Positions 7,623 to 16,695 are shown, numbered from the stretch's first letter. The stretch is 64,000 bases of DNA from Sutcliffiella horikoshii (GCF_020524325.1 NZ_JAIVKY010000005.1:1-64000); one strand, 5' to 3'. Numbers and translations are program-made. The notes: generated from the sequence alone by a model not told the origin.

Positions 7623-8031
7623 CGATATCTCCCCCTAAATATAGTTCGCCGTCAGATGCTGACTCTGACTGACTTTTTATTTTTGTGAAATAGTGGATTA
7701 AAAAAGTGTTACATACATTTTGCATTATTTTTGCAGAAACGTAAATAGTTTCATGATATTTTTTCTAAATTTTCTTTTAATTTATATCATTTTGCTCTAC
7801 TTTGTGACCAATACCCTTCAAAGTGCATATATAATCATAGGGCTACCTAATTGCCCCATTCATTTTATTCCTTATCCCCCATGGAATCCCTTCATTCGAA
7901 GGGGTTTTTTAGTGGATTATTAACTAATTCGAAGTGTGTATGAATAATTGTTAGAGAAATTCTAAATCTGATCGTCTTGATGAAGACCTCAGTAACGAGG
8001 AAAAAGGAGTAGAGAAGTCTTCATAGAGGAG
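7623..8031. other. Intergenic region with a terminator-like hairpin
   Basis: No protein gene is supported. A hairpin at 7884-7910 (CCCTTC / GAAGGG with 4-nt loop, followed by TTTTTT) looks like a plus-strand terminator, so a short untranslated RNA could be made from the AT-rich stretch before it. The 67-codon frame at 7720-7923 runs through this hairpin and is judged non-coding. Just before 8032, the sequence GATGAAGACCTCAGTAAC (7979) is nearly repeated at 8031 (GATGAAAACCTCGGTGAC), and TGAAGAC/GTCTTCA form an inverted pair at 7981 and 8014. Confidence 0.45.
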
Positions 8032-8430
8032 ATGAAAACCTCGGTGACAATGATTTTCATTGATTCAGCTAAGGATGAAGTGTTAAGGCAAGATCCGGCC
8101 AATATTTCAAAGCATCTGAGACCATTTTTCCATTATGACAGTTATCCGAGGATAAGTGCTTTTTTAAGCTTATTTTCACATCAGATTAATAGTGATAAAA
8201 TAAACAGTAGTATTTCGACAGATGGAGTGATGATGGTGAACGAAAATTTAGCAGTAGAAATATTGGATAAGCTTAAAAATGGAGAGCTTCATGAATATAG
8301 AATTCAAAAAGAGGATTTTATGATTTTTCGTAAAGTCCTGGTTGCCCGCGAAGACTTTAAACACTATAGAGGCATAGCCAAACACAAAGGGGAAGTAGTA
8401 TATCAATATATGTCAGAAGCAAGAAGCTAG
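8032..8430 (+). CDS. Hypothetical protein, 132 residues
   Basis: I do not recognise this family. The protein is soluble, mixed alpha/beta and without signal peptide or membrane segment; it contains 'HLRPFFHYDSYPRISAFLSLFSHQ' like aromatic helices and a Lys-rich C-terminus. The start is uncertain. ATG 8032 directly touches its GAGGAG, so GTG 8044, with GAGGAG 12 nt upstream, is a possible alternative. The gene stands alone between a hairpin-containing gap and a copy of the intergenic repeat, facing a convergent sigma-factor gene. Confidence 0.6.
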   Translation: MKTSVTMIFIDSAKDEVLRQDPANISKHLRPFFHYDSYPRISAFLSLFSHQINSDKINSSISTDGVMMVNENLAVEILDKLKNGELHEYRIQKEDFMIFRKVLVAREDFKHYRGIAKHKGEVVYQYMSEARS

Positions 8431-8446
8431 TTGAATACAAAAACCA

Positions 8447-8571
8447 AGTTGATCGCAGTGGAAGGCACGAAGACTCCTATGGGAGGAAGGGACAGGGGAG
8501 ACCCCGCAACGAAGTGAGGAGGCTCCCGGACCACCCATGGAAAGCGAAGTGCCTGAAACGAAGATCAACTG
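8447..8571 (+). repeat. Intergenic repeat, divergent copy overlapping a stop codon
   Basis: It starts AGTTGATC and ends GATCAACT (inverted). Between them are GAAGGCACGAAGACTCC, GGAGGAAGGGACAGG, GAGGAGGCTC and CATGGAAAGCGAAGTGCC. It is of the same subtype as the copy at 26291-26404 in opposite orientation. Its right end covers the stop codon of the convergent sigma-factor gene. Confidence 0.85.
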
Positions 8572-9068
8572 TTAAGGCTAATCTTATCGTTACACCGAAT
8601 TACTATCCGCCTGAGTTTCTTCAACGCCTCTGCCCGCCAAGACTTAACTGCACTCACCGTAACCCCTTCCTGCAGAGCAACTTCATCCAACTTCTTTCCA
8701 TTAATGATGCACTCTTCCACCCATTTCCGCTGCTTAACCGTTAAATGACGGGTATATTCTTCCAAACGCACATCTACAAAGTCTCCAGTCAAATCCAATG
8801 CCTCTTCCGGTATTTCCTCCACAAACGTGTGCGTATTTTCCCACTTCACCTCTTTTTTCAGGTGATTAAGCAATTTTCCACGTATTGATGAATAAGCATA
8901 AGAAGTAAATGAACCCTTTCTGCAATCTTGTAAACAGAAGGCTTCCCATAATGCGATAGTTGCTTCATGAACATAACGATCATTCTCTTTGTATATATTT
9001 AAAGTCTTTATAATATGGTGTATCATAGGAGTGTATTGATCTAATACTTCTTCAAAAGTTGGTTTCAT
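8565..9068 (-). CDS. Sigma-70 family RNA polymerase sigma factor (small)
   Basis: This 167-residue protein has a region-2-like N-terminal part (FEEVLDQYTPMIHHIIK, then 'EATIALWEAFCLQ' and 'FTSYAYSSIRGKLLNHLKKE') and a region-4-like C-terminal helix-turn-helix (LTVKQRKWVEE, 'LDEVALQEGVTVSAVKSWRAEALKKLRR'). It would direct core polymerase to a small set of promoters. The region-2 wording 'YAY..IRGK' is closer to SigF/B- or YvrI-type factors than to ECF factors. No anti-sigma partner is adjacent. The last codons and TGA stop lie inside the repeat at 8447-8571, so the native C-terminus may have been altered by repeat insertion. Confidence 0.8.
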   Translation of the reverse strand: MKPTFEEVLDQYTPMIHHIIKTLNIYKENDRYVHEATIALWEAFCLQDCRKGSFTSYAYSSIRGKLLNHLKKEVKWENTHTFVEEIPEEALDLTGDFVDVRLEEYTRHLTVKQRKWVEECIINGKKLDEVALQEGVTVSAVKSWRAEALKKLRRIVIRCNDKISLNS

Positions 9069-9271
9069 TAGGAGTTCCTAACGAAAAGCTAGCTTTTCTG
9101 TATTCCCGGTATCTTTACTATAAGGGACGGGTATTTAGTTGACATGTCAGGGTATGAGGAATAAACTGTGTAGTAGCAGTGGCATATGACTTATACAATT
9201 ATGAGTTATGAAGAGTATGGAGGTTACCTGTAAGAGAGTATCAACGATAATGTGAAAAAGGGGTAATTGCC

Positions 9272-9598
9272 ATGGAACATAAGAAAGAGGATAAGTTAGC
9301 GAATCAATCCATGTATCTATGGAAAAATGACGCCGACCGGACTGTACAAGGATTTTTATTGTACCCGGAAAACATTCCGGATATTCAATATATAAAAAAA
9401 TTATTACGTCATATGTATATGGCAAAGGAAATTTTCAAGATGTCCATCTGGTTTGAAGGGGACGTCATCCAAATCACTGGTCGTATACAATCTTTCCGTT
9501 ATAAAGCAAACAAACTTACCATCAAAGATGTGGATAAGAACATTTATCATATTCGTATTTTTGATGTGGTCGAGATTATTAGAAAACCGCAAAAATAG
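9272..9598 (+). CDS. YolD-like family protein
   Basis: This 108-residue protein has a C-terminal half with the alternating beta pattern 'MSIWFEGDVIQITGRIQSF', 'KLTIKDVDKNIYHIRIFDVVEI', as in YolD-like proteins. These often accompany UV-damage-repair UvrX/DinB-type polymerases on phages, but no polymerase is next to it. Its role is unknown. AAAAGGGG lies 9 nt before the ATG, and a terminator follows directly. Confidence 0.6.
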   Translation: MEHKKEDKLANQSMYLWKNDADRTVQGFLLYPENIPDIQYIKKLLRHMYMAKEIFKMSIWFEGDVIQITGRIQSFRYKANKLTIKDVDKNIYHIRIFDVVEIIRKPQK

Positions 9599-9603
9599 CA
9601 GTA

Positions 9604-9634
9604 AAAAAAGAGTCCAAATGGGGCTCTTTTTTTT
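9604..9634 (+). terminator. Terminator after YolD-like gene
   Basis: AGAGTCC pairs with GGGGCTCT around AAAT, flanked by A and T runs of 7-8. Confidence 0.9.
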
Positions 9635-9744
9635 ATGTCCATCATTATTACCTCCATTTAACAGTTGGTATATTACATAACTTTATAGGAAAAATAAAAA
9701 AAGAATTGTGATTACCATTGTTTCCATAGAGAGGGGGGAGCTCA

Positions 9745-11265
9745 ATGAAAAACCTATTTAAAAAACTGTTTACATCTCGCAACAGTCAAGAATCCCATAA
9801 GGTAGAGGATATGTCTGTAACACAATTATTATTACAAATGGAAAAGTCTGTAGATTTTTTGAGATTTACTAATGAGACCAATCATGGAAATAGAAAGGTT
9901 TGGATTAACTATTACTATACATTAGTGGATACTGATTTCCTGCATCGTGACATATTACATAGGATTTCTACTAGTCCATGGAGTAATTTGCAAGAATTAA
10001 AAAATATTTTACCTATAGAAGTAGTGACCATTAGCTCCGATCCGAAGGAAATAAGAGAAAAGCTATTAACAGGCTTTATTTTTGTTCAAATTGGAGAGAA
10101 GGACAAAAAGGGTTTGTTGGTCCGTTCTGAATTTGTTCAGACCCGTGCTGTATCCTTGCCAGAGGTTGAGTTCAGCGTTATCGGACCGAAGGAATCATTT
10201 ATTGAAAATATAGATTCTAATATGAATCTTATAAGAAGACGTTTAAGCACTCCGATGTTGACGGTTGAACAGAAACTGTTAGGTACCATTTCAAGGACGA
10301 GAGTTGCTGTCATGTATTTAGATGGAATTGTGGATAAAGAAAATGTGCAAACAGTCACCCAAAGACTTGATGAAGTGGAGTTTGATCATATTAATGACAG
10401 TTCCTATATTACACAACTAATATCGGATAACGGAAACACAATCTTTCCGCTACTCCTAGATACAGAGAGGCCAGACCGGATTGTGTCGGCATTAACGGAA
10501 GGAAAGGTAGTAATCATGGTGGACGGATCTCCTCATGGTCTTATTGGTCCTACTACTCTGGTTGAATTCTTCTCTTCCTTTGAAGATTATTATTTAAGCT
10601 ATTGGCTTTCATCATTTTTTCGTTTAATCCGGTTGTTTGGTGTTGCCTTTTCGATTTTGGTAACTCCAGTTTATGTAGCAGTTCTAAGCTATCATTACGA
10701 ATTGATTCCTAAAGATCTATTGAGTACGTTGATATCTTCAAGGCGTGAGGTTCCGTTGCCACCTATTCTAGAAGCGATTTTTCTTGAATTGACTATTGAA
10801 TTGCTTAGGGAAGCTGGAGCAAGACTTCCCACAAAGGTAGGTCAGACTATCGGTATCGTGGGTGGAATTGTTATTGGGACGGCTTCGGTTGAAGCTGGTC
10901 TGACGAGTAACGTACTTTTGATTATCGTTGCACTTGCCGCACTCGCATCCTTCACGACACCAGTTTATAAGATGGGTAATACAATCCGACTATTAAGATT
11001 CCCTTTTCTATTGTTTGCAGAATTATGGGGATTGCTCGGCATTGTTTTTTGCTTCTGTATTTTGTCCGCGCACTTGTTAAGGCTGACATCTCTCGGAAGG
11101 CCATACTTGGAACCAATTTATCCTCCTAGGGTAAAGGACATGAAGGATGCTTTGTTACGTTTGCCGTTCTCCATGCAAACAGAGAGACCTGGTCAATTAA
11201 GAACAAATAAACCCCAAAGAACGACAAAAGTTAGATCGAAACCCAAAAAAGATATCGATGAATGA
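9745..11265 (+). CDS. Spore germinant receptor A subunit (GerA family)
   Basis: This 506-residue inner-spore-membrane protein is the A subunit of a nutrient germinant receptor. The N-terminal soluble part (1-280) contains the conserved 'RTRVAVMYLDGIVDKENV' and 'DGSPHGLIGPTTLVEFFSSFEDYY' motifs. The C-terminal half has about five membrane segments with 'REVPLPPILEAIFLELTIELLREAGARLP' and 'GIVGGIVIG' in the order seen in GerAA/GerBA/GerKA. The Arg/Lys-rich tail is typical. Length is normal. It heads a gerXA-gerXB-gerXC operon. Germinant specificity (such as L-Ala or sugars) cannot be read from sequence. Transcription is expected from a forespore sigma-G promoter, but no clear site was found. 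Confidence 0.95.
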   Translation: MKNLFKKLFTSRNSQESHKVEDMSVTQLLLQMEKSVDFLRFTNETNHGNRKVWINYYYTLVDTDFLHRDILHRISTSPWSNLQELKNILPIEVVTISSDPKEIREKLLTGFIFVQIGEKDKKGLLVRSEFVQTRAVSLPEVEFSVIGPKESFIENIDSNMNLIRRRLSTPMLTVEQKLLGTISRTRVAVMYLDGIVDKENVQTVTQRLDEVEFDHINDSSYITQLISDNGNTIFPLLLDTERPDRIVSALTEGKVVIMVDGSPHGLIGPTTLVEFFSSFEDYYLSYWLSSFFRLIRLFGVAFSILVTPVYVAVLSYHYELIPKDLLSTLISSRREVPLPPILEAIFLELTIELLREAGARLPTKVGQTIGIVGGIVIGTASVEAGLTSNVLLIIVALAALASFTTPVYKMGNTIRLLRFPFLLFAELWGLLGIVFCFCILSAHLLRLTSLGRPYLEPIYPPRVKDMKDALLRLPFSMQTERPGQLRTNKPQRTTKVRSKPKKDIDE

Positions 11266-11289
11266 TGGCATAAGAAGGGAGGTATGACA

Positions 11290-12393
11290 TTGCAAAAAGT
11301 TCCTAAGAAGTTCCAAGTTTCACCTTTTTTAGTGTTTTACTTAATTCATAGCACACAGTTTGGTGTTGGGGCGCTTGGCTATCAACGGGTTATTGCAATG
11401 TCTGCCGGCTACGATGCTTGGATGGGTATTATCCTTTTTGCTGGTATTACACATATCGTAATTTATATGATATATAAAATATGTGAAAAAAGCAGCGGAG
11501 ATCTGGCCAGTGCTCATCGAATGGCGTTCGGTAAATGGTTAGGTAACCTTTTGAACCTGTTTTTTGTAATCTATTTTAGTATGACAGCTGTAACGGTACT
11601 CAGAACATATATTGAGGTCGTACAAGTTTGGCTTTTTCCAGATTTGAGCACGTGGTTTTTTGCATTGATATTTCTACTGCTTGTGTATTACATCATTTCT
11701 GGTGGCTTTCGAGTAATTACAGGGATAGCCTTTTTAGGTGTCATGCTACCCGCTTATTTGTTCTTAACTATTGTCCTCCCGTTGGAGTATGCAAATTTTC
11801 GCAATTTGTTACCAATATTCGACCATTCATTTAAAGATATTTTTCTGTCAGGCAGGGATATGACTTTAAGTATGCTGGGCTTTGAGACGCTTTTAATGTT
11901 TTATCCATTTATAAGTAAACCTCAACAATCCAAGAAATGGGCTCATTTAGGAGTGTTTGTCACCTCATCCATCTACCTGATATTTGCGCTGATCACGTTT
12001 GCTTATTTCAGTGAGGGAAAGCTGCAAAAGAACATTTGGGCAACGCTTTCCATCTGGAAAATCATTGAGTTGCCATTCGTTGAACGTGTAGAATATATCG
12101 GAATTGCCAACTGGTGTCTCATTATCCTCCCTAATGTGTGTCTGTTTCTATGGTGTTCTAGCAGGCTTGCCAAAAGAATGACAAAATTAAAACATAGAAC
12201 CGCATTATTGTTCATAACAATTGTAGTCTTTACTATCGTGAATCAATTTGAAGATAGAAAATTAATCAATGATTTAAACTCCTATATGGGACAAGTCGGG
12301 TTTTATATGGGGTATGTCTATATTCCCTTGTTATTTTTAGTTATTACATTTGTGCATTGGAGAAAGGGGAAAAAAGAAGATGAGAAAACATAA
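11290..12393 (+). CDS. Spore germinant receptor B subunit (permease-like)
   Basis: This 367-residue protein with about ten membrane helices belongs to the amino acid permease-related GerAB family (endospore germination permease) and forms the ligand-binding part of the receptor. Signature regions 'STQFGVGALGYQR', 'GYDAWMGIILFAGITH' and 'LLMFYPFI' are visible. TTG 11290 is preferred, since AGGGAGGT sits 6 nt upstream; the ATG two codons earlier touches the SD. It begins 24 bp after gerXA and its end overlaps gerXC by 14 bp, so the three are co-translated. Confidence 0.92.
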   Translation: MQKVPKKFQVSPFLVFYLIHSTQFGVGALGYQRVIAMSAGYDAWMGIILFAGITHIVIYMIYKICEKSSGDLASAHRMAFGKWLGNLLNLFFVIYFSMTAVTVLRTYIEVVQVWLFPDLSTWFFALIFLLLVYYIISGGFRVITGIAFLGVMLPAYLFLTIVLPLEYANFRNLLPIFDHSFKDIFLSGRDMTLSMLGFETLLMFYPFISKPQQSKKWAHLGVFVTSSIYLIFALITFAYFSEGKLQKNIWATLSIWKIIELPFVERVEYIGIANWCLIILPNVCLFLWCSSRLAKRMTKLKHRTALLFITIVVFTIVNQFEDRKLINDLNSYMGQVGFYMGYVYIPLLFLVITFVHWRKGKKEDEKT

Positions 12394-13462
12394 GATCATC
12401 GGTGGTATTTCAATCTCAGTCTGTCTCTTTCTTACAGGATGCTTGGAAAAGGAAATTGTGGATGATATTAATATTGAATCAGTAGAAGGTTTTGATTTAA
12501 TCGGAGAGAAAGAAGTAATGGGTACTTTCGTGGTGCCGGTATATAAAGCAGATAAAACCATTGTAAATGAAACATTCACTGCAACTTCCCATTTGAATAA
12601 AGATATTTTAAGAAGTGCACAGAAAGAATCTTCGGCTCCGATTGTGAACGGAAGTTTAGAGTTGGTTCTGTTTAACAAAGCGATGGCAGAAAAAGGAATC
12701 ATCCAACTTGTTGATGGATTACAAAGGGATGCAAGCATTGGGACAGGTTTATATTTGGCCATTGTGGATGGGGAGACAAAGGAACTTTTAGAGCAAAACC
12801 TTGGGACAAGGGGGACCGGGGACCATCTTTTTAACCTACTAAAACACAATATTGAAAGACGGGACGTTCCTAAAACCAACATGCATATTTTCCTATCAGA
12901 TTATTTTCAAAAAGGAAAGGATTCAAACTTACCTATATTAAAAAAAACTGAAGATAGTGCAGAAATTGTTGGAGTGGCAGTAATGAAAGAAGATAAATAT
13001 GAAATGACCATTCCAAATGAAAAATTGTTTTATTTTAAAACGCTCGTTGACAAGCATGCGGATGGTACCGTTTCTTTAGGGGTAGACGGGAAAGGGGAAT
13101 TCGTTTCTATACGCAGCATTAAGACAGGTAGAAAATTCAAGGTGAAATGGGATGGTGACACCCCATCTATTAAAATAATAGTAAGTTTGGATGGTGTGGT
13201 GAGAGAGTACACTGGTAACAAAGTAACTCCTAAGGAACTGGAGAAGTTTCAAAAGTTGTTGGTAGAAAAAATAATCATAGAATCAGAATCGATGATAAAA
13301 GAATTTCAAGAAAAAGGCGTAGATCCAATTGGCTTAGGATATCAAGCAAAATCTCGAAAAAGAGGCTTTGATTTTAAGAAATGGAAAGATGAGACATATC
13401 CAACTTTAAGTGTACAAGTGGAGGCAGAAGTGAGACTTATCAGTACAGGAATTACCGAATAG
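12380..13462 (+). CDS. Spore germinant receptor C subunit (Ger(x)C lipoprotein)
   Basis: This 360-residue lipoprotein has a signal peptide ending in the lipobox Leu-Thr-Gly-Cys, with lipidated C21. The three-domain C subunit pattern follows, including 'GEKEVMGTFVVPVY', 'LELVLFNKAMAEKGI' and the C-terminal 'IIIESESMIKEFQEKGVDPIGLG' domain. It is anchored on the outer face of the inner spore membrane and is required for receptor function. ATG 12380 follows an AAAGGGG, and the signal peptide starts exactly there; the frame extends 10 codons upstream inside gerXB. Confidence 0.93.
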   Translation: MRKHKIIGGISISVCLFLTGCLEKEIVDDINIESVEGFDLIGEKEVMGTFVVPVYKADKTIVNETFTATSHLNKDILRSAQKESSAPIVNGSLELVLFNKAMAEKGIIQLVDGLQRDASIGTGLYLAIVDGETKELLEQNLGTRGTGDHLFNLLKHNIERRDVPKTNMHIFLSDYFQKGKDSNLPILKKTEDSAEIVGVAVMKEDKYEMTIPNEKLFYFKTLVDKHADGTVSLGVDGKGEFVSIRSIKTGRKFKVKWDGDTPSIKIIVSLDGVVREYTGNKVTPKELEKFQKLLVEKIIIESESMIKEFQEKGVDPIGLGYQAKSRKRGFDFKKWKDETYPTLSVQVEAEVRLISTGITE

Positions 13463-13520
13463 GTCAGATATCCGTTTGGGTTGAATATAATAGGATAACA
13501 TCAAATAAGGGGGGCTATAT

Positions 13521-14477
13521 ATGCCTCAGAAGATTCTGTTGTATTGTGATCCCGGTATAGATGATTCGTTAGCCATCATTTATGCGTTGTTAAATCCGGA
13601 AATTGAAATAGTTGGTATTGTGACAAGCTATGGAAATGTTGATCAAGAACAAGCAACGCAAAATGTGGCCTATCTTCTGGAACTTGGAGGAAAAAAAGAT
13701 ATAGTATTGATTGGCGGCGCGAAAACACCACTATCTGGGGAATTTACTCCCTATTATCCAGAGATCCATGGGGAAGAGGGATTAGGTCCAATAAAACCCC
13801 CGGCCACAATAAAAGGCGAATTGTTAAATTTTGATGCAATCTTTAAAATAATTGAGGACTATGGAGAAGACTTAGTAATTGTGGACGTAGGGAGATCCAC
13901 GTCTCTAGCCATATCCTTTAATCTAGCTGGTGAAGAAACGATGAATGGAATCAAGGGTTTTTACTTAATGGGAGGTGCTTTTCTTACTCCAGGAAATGTA
14001 ACTGCAGGTGCGGAAGCAAATTTCTATGGAGATCCGATTGCTTCAGGGATTGTAATGGAAAAAGCGAAAAATGCTGTCCTCTATCCATTGAATGTCACAA
14101 AAGAAGCGGTCATTACGCCGGCAATGATAGGGGAAATTATTAAGGAAGAAAACAACCCATATCAAAGTATAATCAAAGAGATATTTGATTATTATTTTGA
14201 AGCCTACCAGAAACTAGTGCCAGGTATAGAAGGAAGTCCATTACATGATGTCATGACATTGTTTGCAGTGACAACGCCGCAAGCTTTCAAATATGTTGAG
14301 AAAGTAGTTACTGTGGGGTTGGACGAAGGGAATTTAAGAGGAGTTAGTATAGCAGATTTTCGGCCAAAACCAGATGAAATAGGGAATAAATTGACCATTG
14401 CACTAGAGGTGAATCCAGAGGAATTCGCGCAAAAATTCGTCAAGGTCATGTCCTCTCCTATTTCAAACGATGAGTAA
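13521..14477 (+). CDS. Inosine/uridine-preferring nucleoside hydrolase
   Basis: This 318-residue cytoplasmic enzyme of the IUNH family hydrolyses ribonucleosides to base and ribose. The N-terminal calcium-binding cluster is present (D10, D14, D15 in CDPGIDD), as are 'IVTSYGNV' and the 'GSPLHDVMTLFAV' segment with the conserved His-Asp. Length is typical. An AAGGGGGG precedes the ATG. It stands alone downstream of the germination operon, 58 bp after its end. That spacing leaves open read-through, but a functional link to germination is only speculation; nucleosides are common germinants. Confidence 0.88.
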   Translation: MPQKILLYCDPGIDDSLAIIYALLNPEIEIVGIVTSYGNVDQEQATQNVAYLLELGGKKDIVLIGGAKTPLSGEFTPYYPEIHGEEGLGPIKPPATIKGELLNFDAIFKIIEDYGEDLVIVDVGRSTSLAISFNLAGEETMNGIKGFYLMGGAFLTPGNVTAGAEANFYGDPIASGIVMEKAKNAVLYPLNVTKEAVITPAMIGEIIKEENNPYQSIIKEIFDYYFEAYQKLVPGIEGSPLHDVMTLFAVTTPQAFKYVEKVVTVGLDEGNLRGVSIADFRPKPDEIGNKLTIALEVNPEEFAQKFVKVMSSPISNDE

Positions 14478-14568
14478 TTTTTGAAATATTTGGTATTAGA
14501 TAGTTCTATATACTCACCACAGTACGTACTATAGGAGTGTATGAAGTTATAGAACTGGAGGAATGATT

Positions 14569-14949
14569 ATGGGAGTTAGGTTGATCAAAATTTCCGTTAT
14601 CTATTTTTTGATAGGAGTTGGGATCGGTTATTATATGTCAACGTCACATGCATATAATTTGACGCCTGTACACGTTCATATTAACTTGCTTGGATGGACC
14701 GCTCTGACACTTGCTGGTATCATTTATATTTTATTTCCTGCAGCTGGAAAAACGAAACTTGCTACATGGCATTTTTGGTTACACAATATAGGATTGCCTA
14801 TAATGATGGTTGGTTTGGCTTTTATGGTATATGGTAATGAATCGTTATTAATTTTGACAATTGTTGGGGCAAATTTAACAACTCTAGGTGTGTTATTATT
14901 TGTGATAAATGTATTAAAGAACGTGAAGCAGCCTGTTGAAAGTGGATGA
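14569..14949 (+). CDS. Four-helix membrane protein, cytochrome-oxidase-subunit-I-like
   Basis: This 126-residue membrane protein has four predicted helices. It contains 'VHVHINLLGW', 'FPAAG', 'WHFWLHNIGLP', a pattern like the haem-ligand helices of cbb3/NOR-type oxidase subunit I and of small NnrS-like proteins. Conserved His residues (in VHVH and WHFWLH) could bind haem or metal. It is too short to be an oxidase by itself. Start ATG 14569 has GGAGG 7 nt upstream. Function is unknown. Confidence 0.7.
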   Translation: MGVRLIKISVIYFLIGVGIGYYMSTSHAYNLTPVHVHINLLGWTALTLAGIIYILFPAAGKTKLATWHFWLHNIGLPIMMVGLAFMVYGNESLLILTIVGANLTTLGVLLFVINVLKNVKQPVESG

Positions 14950-14960
14950 TATAGTACGAT

Positions 14961-14998
14961 AATCCAGTGCACTAATTTGTGTGCTGGATTTTTTTTTG
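14961..14998 (+). terminator. Strong terminator
   Basis: AATCCAGTGCAC pairs with GTGTGCTGGATT around a 6-nt loop, followed by nine T. Confidence 0.95.
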
Positions 14999-15076
14999 TA
15001 TTTTGCAACTATTCCATTTAAGATGCTTTTGATATGATGAAATATAAGATTATTTATTAAGAAAGGGATCGATAAC

Positions 15077-15421
15077 ATGTCATTTCACCAGTGTCCAAAC
15101 TGTCAAGAAGATGTAAAATATAAAACCAAGTTAACCTCTGTTTTTTTTGGGTATCGCCCGATTAAGTGTGAGGGGTGCCAAACTGTATACGAAGTAGATG
15201 AAAAATTCCGTTTCATCCTATCCCTTTATACAGTACTGATACCGATTCTTATTGCTTATATGCTAAGTGCGATGATGGGGTTTTTACATACAAGATGGAG
15301 TCAAGTGCTCATTGTCTTGGTCTTTGGATCAGCAGGGGTGTTCTATGCAGCAACCAAAGTGCGTTATAGAAAATCGTTGCAACAGCCTAATGAGGAAAAG
15401 AAAGAAGAAAAGGCTAAATAA
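15077..15421 (+). CDS. TIGR04104-type zinc-ribbon membrane protein
   Basis: This 114-residue protein has an N-terminal CPNC...CEGC zinc ribbon (residues 6-37), two membrane helices (about 48-68 and 76-93) and a Lys/Glu-rich tail. The arrangement matches the small TIGR04104 zinc-finger family of Bacillaceae, whose function is unknown. The start has GAAAGGGAT upstream. A terminator follows immediately. Confidence 0.75.
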   Translation: MSFHQCPNCQEDVKYKTKLTSVFFGYRPIKCEGCQTVYEVDEKFRFILSLYTVLIPILIAYMLSAMMGFLHTRWSQVLIVLVFGSAGVFYAATKVRYRKSLQQPNEEKKEEKAK

Positions 15422-15456
15422 AAAACGAGAAGGATTTCGATTCCTTCTCGTTTTTT
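15422..15456 (+). terminator. Terminator, possibly bidirectional
   Basis: ACGAGAAGGA pairs with TCCTTCTCGT around TTTCGAT and is followed by TTTTTT; A runs on the other side would let it also serve the convergent small gene ending at 15465. Confidence 0.9.
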
Positions 15457-15464
15457 ATTTTGTT

Positions 15465-15620
15465 TTACACCTGATCTAGTACCCAAATCAGGAAAGCAGC
15501 CACAATGACCAGTGAAATAGCATGAAGTACAAAAGAACCGATAAAATCTTTTAAGACAATTAAGTAGTGGAATTGACTTTTCTTGTTATTGCGTACAATT
15601 CTTCTCGCTCTCGTATCCAT
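15465..15620 (-). CDS. Small single-pass membrane protein, 51 residues
   Basis: The minus strand encodes a 51-residue protein with a basic N-terminus (MDTRARRIVRNNKK), a short amphipathic stretch and one hydrophobic helix (about residues 27-47) ending in LDQV. AGGAG lies 7 nt before the ATG, and the shared hairpin at 15422-15456 would terminate it. I do not recognise the family. Coding is supported by the SD, the clean membrane-protein layout and the good fit of the gap. Confidence 0.65.
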   Translation of the reverse strand: MDTRARRIVRNNKKSQFHYLIVLKDFIGSFVLHAISLVIVAAFLIWVLDQV

Positions 15621-15844
15621 CACTTCACTCCTACACACATGAAGAAATTTGTAAGTATATTATACAAAATATTCTAACAAATAATAAGTAATTAAGTAGA
15701 ATTTTGTAAAAAAAACTAAATATATGTACACAAGTGTCATTTTACCACATAAAAGAAAAGTGGGTATTTATTTTATCGGAATAATGATAAGGATGTTTAG
15801 GGTTAATTCGGTAAACTATATTTTGTAAAATAATTGAAAAAAGA

Positions 15845-15890
15845 TTGACGTTCCAATTTGTCTTAGTGTACTATCTAACTAGAACACTAA
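15845..15890 (+). promoter_or_regulatory. Sigma-A promoter with palindromic operator for the GntR/ABC operon
   Basis: TTGACG (15845-15850), 18 nt, then TACTAT (15869-15874). A perfect 7-bp inverted repeat, TTAGTGT...ACACTAA (15863-15890, 14-nt centre), covers the -10 region. The spacing and AGTGT-type half-sites resemble operators of YtrA-subfamily GntR repressors, and a YtrA-type regulator is the second gene of the operon. Autorepression by that protein is inferred. Confidence 0.7.
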
Positions 15891-15909
15891 AACAGAAAGG
15901 GGACTTTTC

Positions 15910-16695
15910 ATGCAAACGAATGCTTTTAAAGGGTTGATTAGAAAAGAATGGCTGCTATCTAAAAACACTTTTGTCCTTCTGCTATGTTTCAAGCTCTTTA
16001 TTTGGGCTGTTGTATTGGGGGGGAGTGTGTTCACCAAGAACCATGAACTTTTGTATATTGCGACATCCATGATTATCGGTATTCATGTTATATATATCAC
16101 CATGATGGTAGGTTCAGGACTGAGCTTGGAGGAAAAGTCGCAAATGTGGCTACATAATCCACGTTCCACATCCTTGATTTTAGGGAGCAAACTTCTTACC
16201 GGAATATGGCTTCAAATCACTAGTTTATGTATGGCTTTTCTGTTGTTAGGGATAACAGTAATTTTCTTTGATCCGGGGGGAACTACGGTAAACCTCATAA
16301 CGGCAGAATCTATTTTTCAAATGATTGTCCTAATAACAGTTAGTGGATTAGAACTCGCAATGTTCTATACATTTTATTGGGCAATCTACCATTCAATGGG
16401 GAAGTTCAATTATTTAGCAAAGTTTAAAGTAGTCCTTTTCACGTTATTTGTCATTGTTAGCCTCCTTTTGATTCTATTTGTAGAAAAGCAATTGTTGGCA
16501 GGGCTCCATTCGATATTACCCTTTCCAATTGAGATGACAAAATTCTTGAATGTCTATATAGGAGAAGATGGCTTATGGATAAGTTCTGGTGGAGAAGAGA
16601 TTTCTTGGGTAGGTCTGCTTTTCTCTACATTGAAAATAACTGGTCTCTTTTTCCTATCAAGTTGGCTTTTAAATAAGGCGGTGGAAGTTAAATGA
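15910..16695 (+). CDS. ABC-2-type permease-like membrane protein
   Basis: This 261-residue protein has about six hydrophobic segments and the N-terminal 'LIRKEWLLSKN' amphipathic start common to ABC-2 permeases. The 'MWLHNPRSTSLILGSKLL' loop is also found in the permease at 17771 (MWLYNPNPARSLISSKLL), so the two are paralogs and may form a heterodimer. It heads a six-gene operon with a palindromic operator directly upstream. Its stop overlaps the next start by 4 bp (ATGA). Confidence 0.8.
   Translation: MQTNAFKGLIRKEWLLSKNTFVLLLCFKLFIWAVVLGGSVFTKNHELLYIATSMIIGIHVIYITMMVGSGLSLEEKSQMWLHNPRSTSLILGSKLLTGIWLQITSLCMAFLLLGITVIFFDPGGTTVNLITAESIFQMIVLITVSGLELAMFYTFYWAIYHSMGKFNYLAKFKVVLFTLFVIVSLLLILFVEKQLLAGLHSILPFPIEMTKFLNVYIGEDGLWISSGGEEISWVGLLFSTLKITGLFFLSSWLLNKAVEVK

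Noticed and set aside
7720-7923. 67-codon frame with hydrophobic start
   Set aside because: No SD, starts at TTG, AT-rich by composition and reads through a terminator hairpin at 7884-7910.
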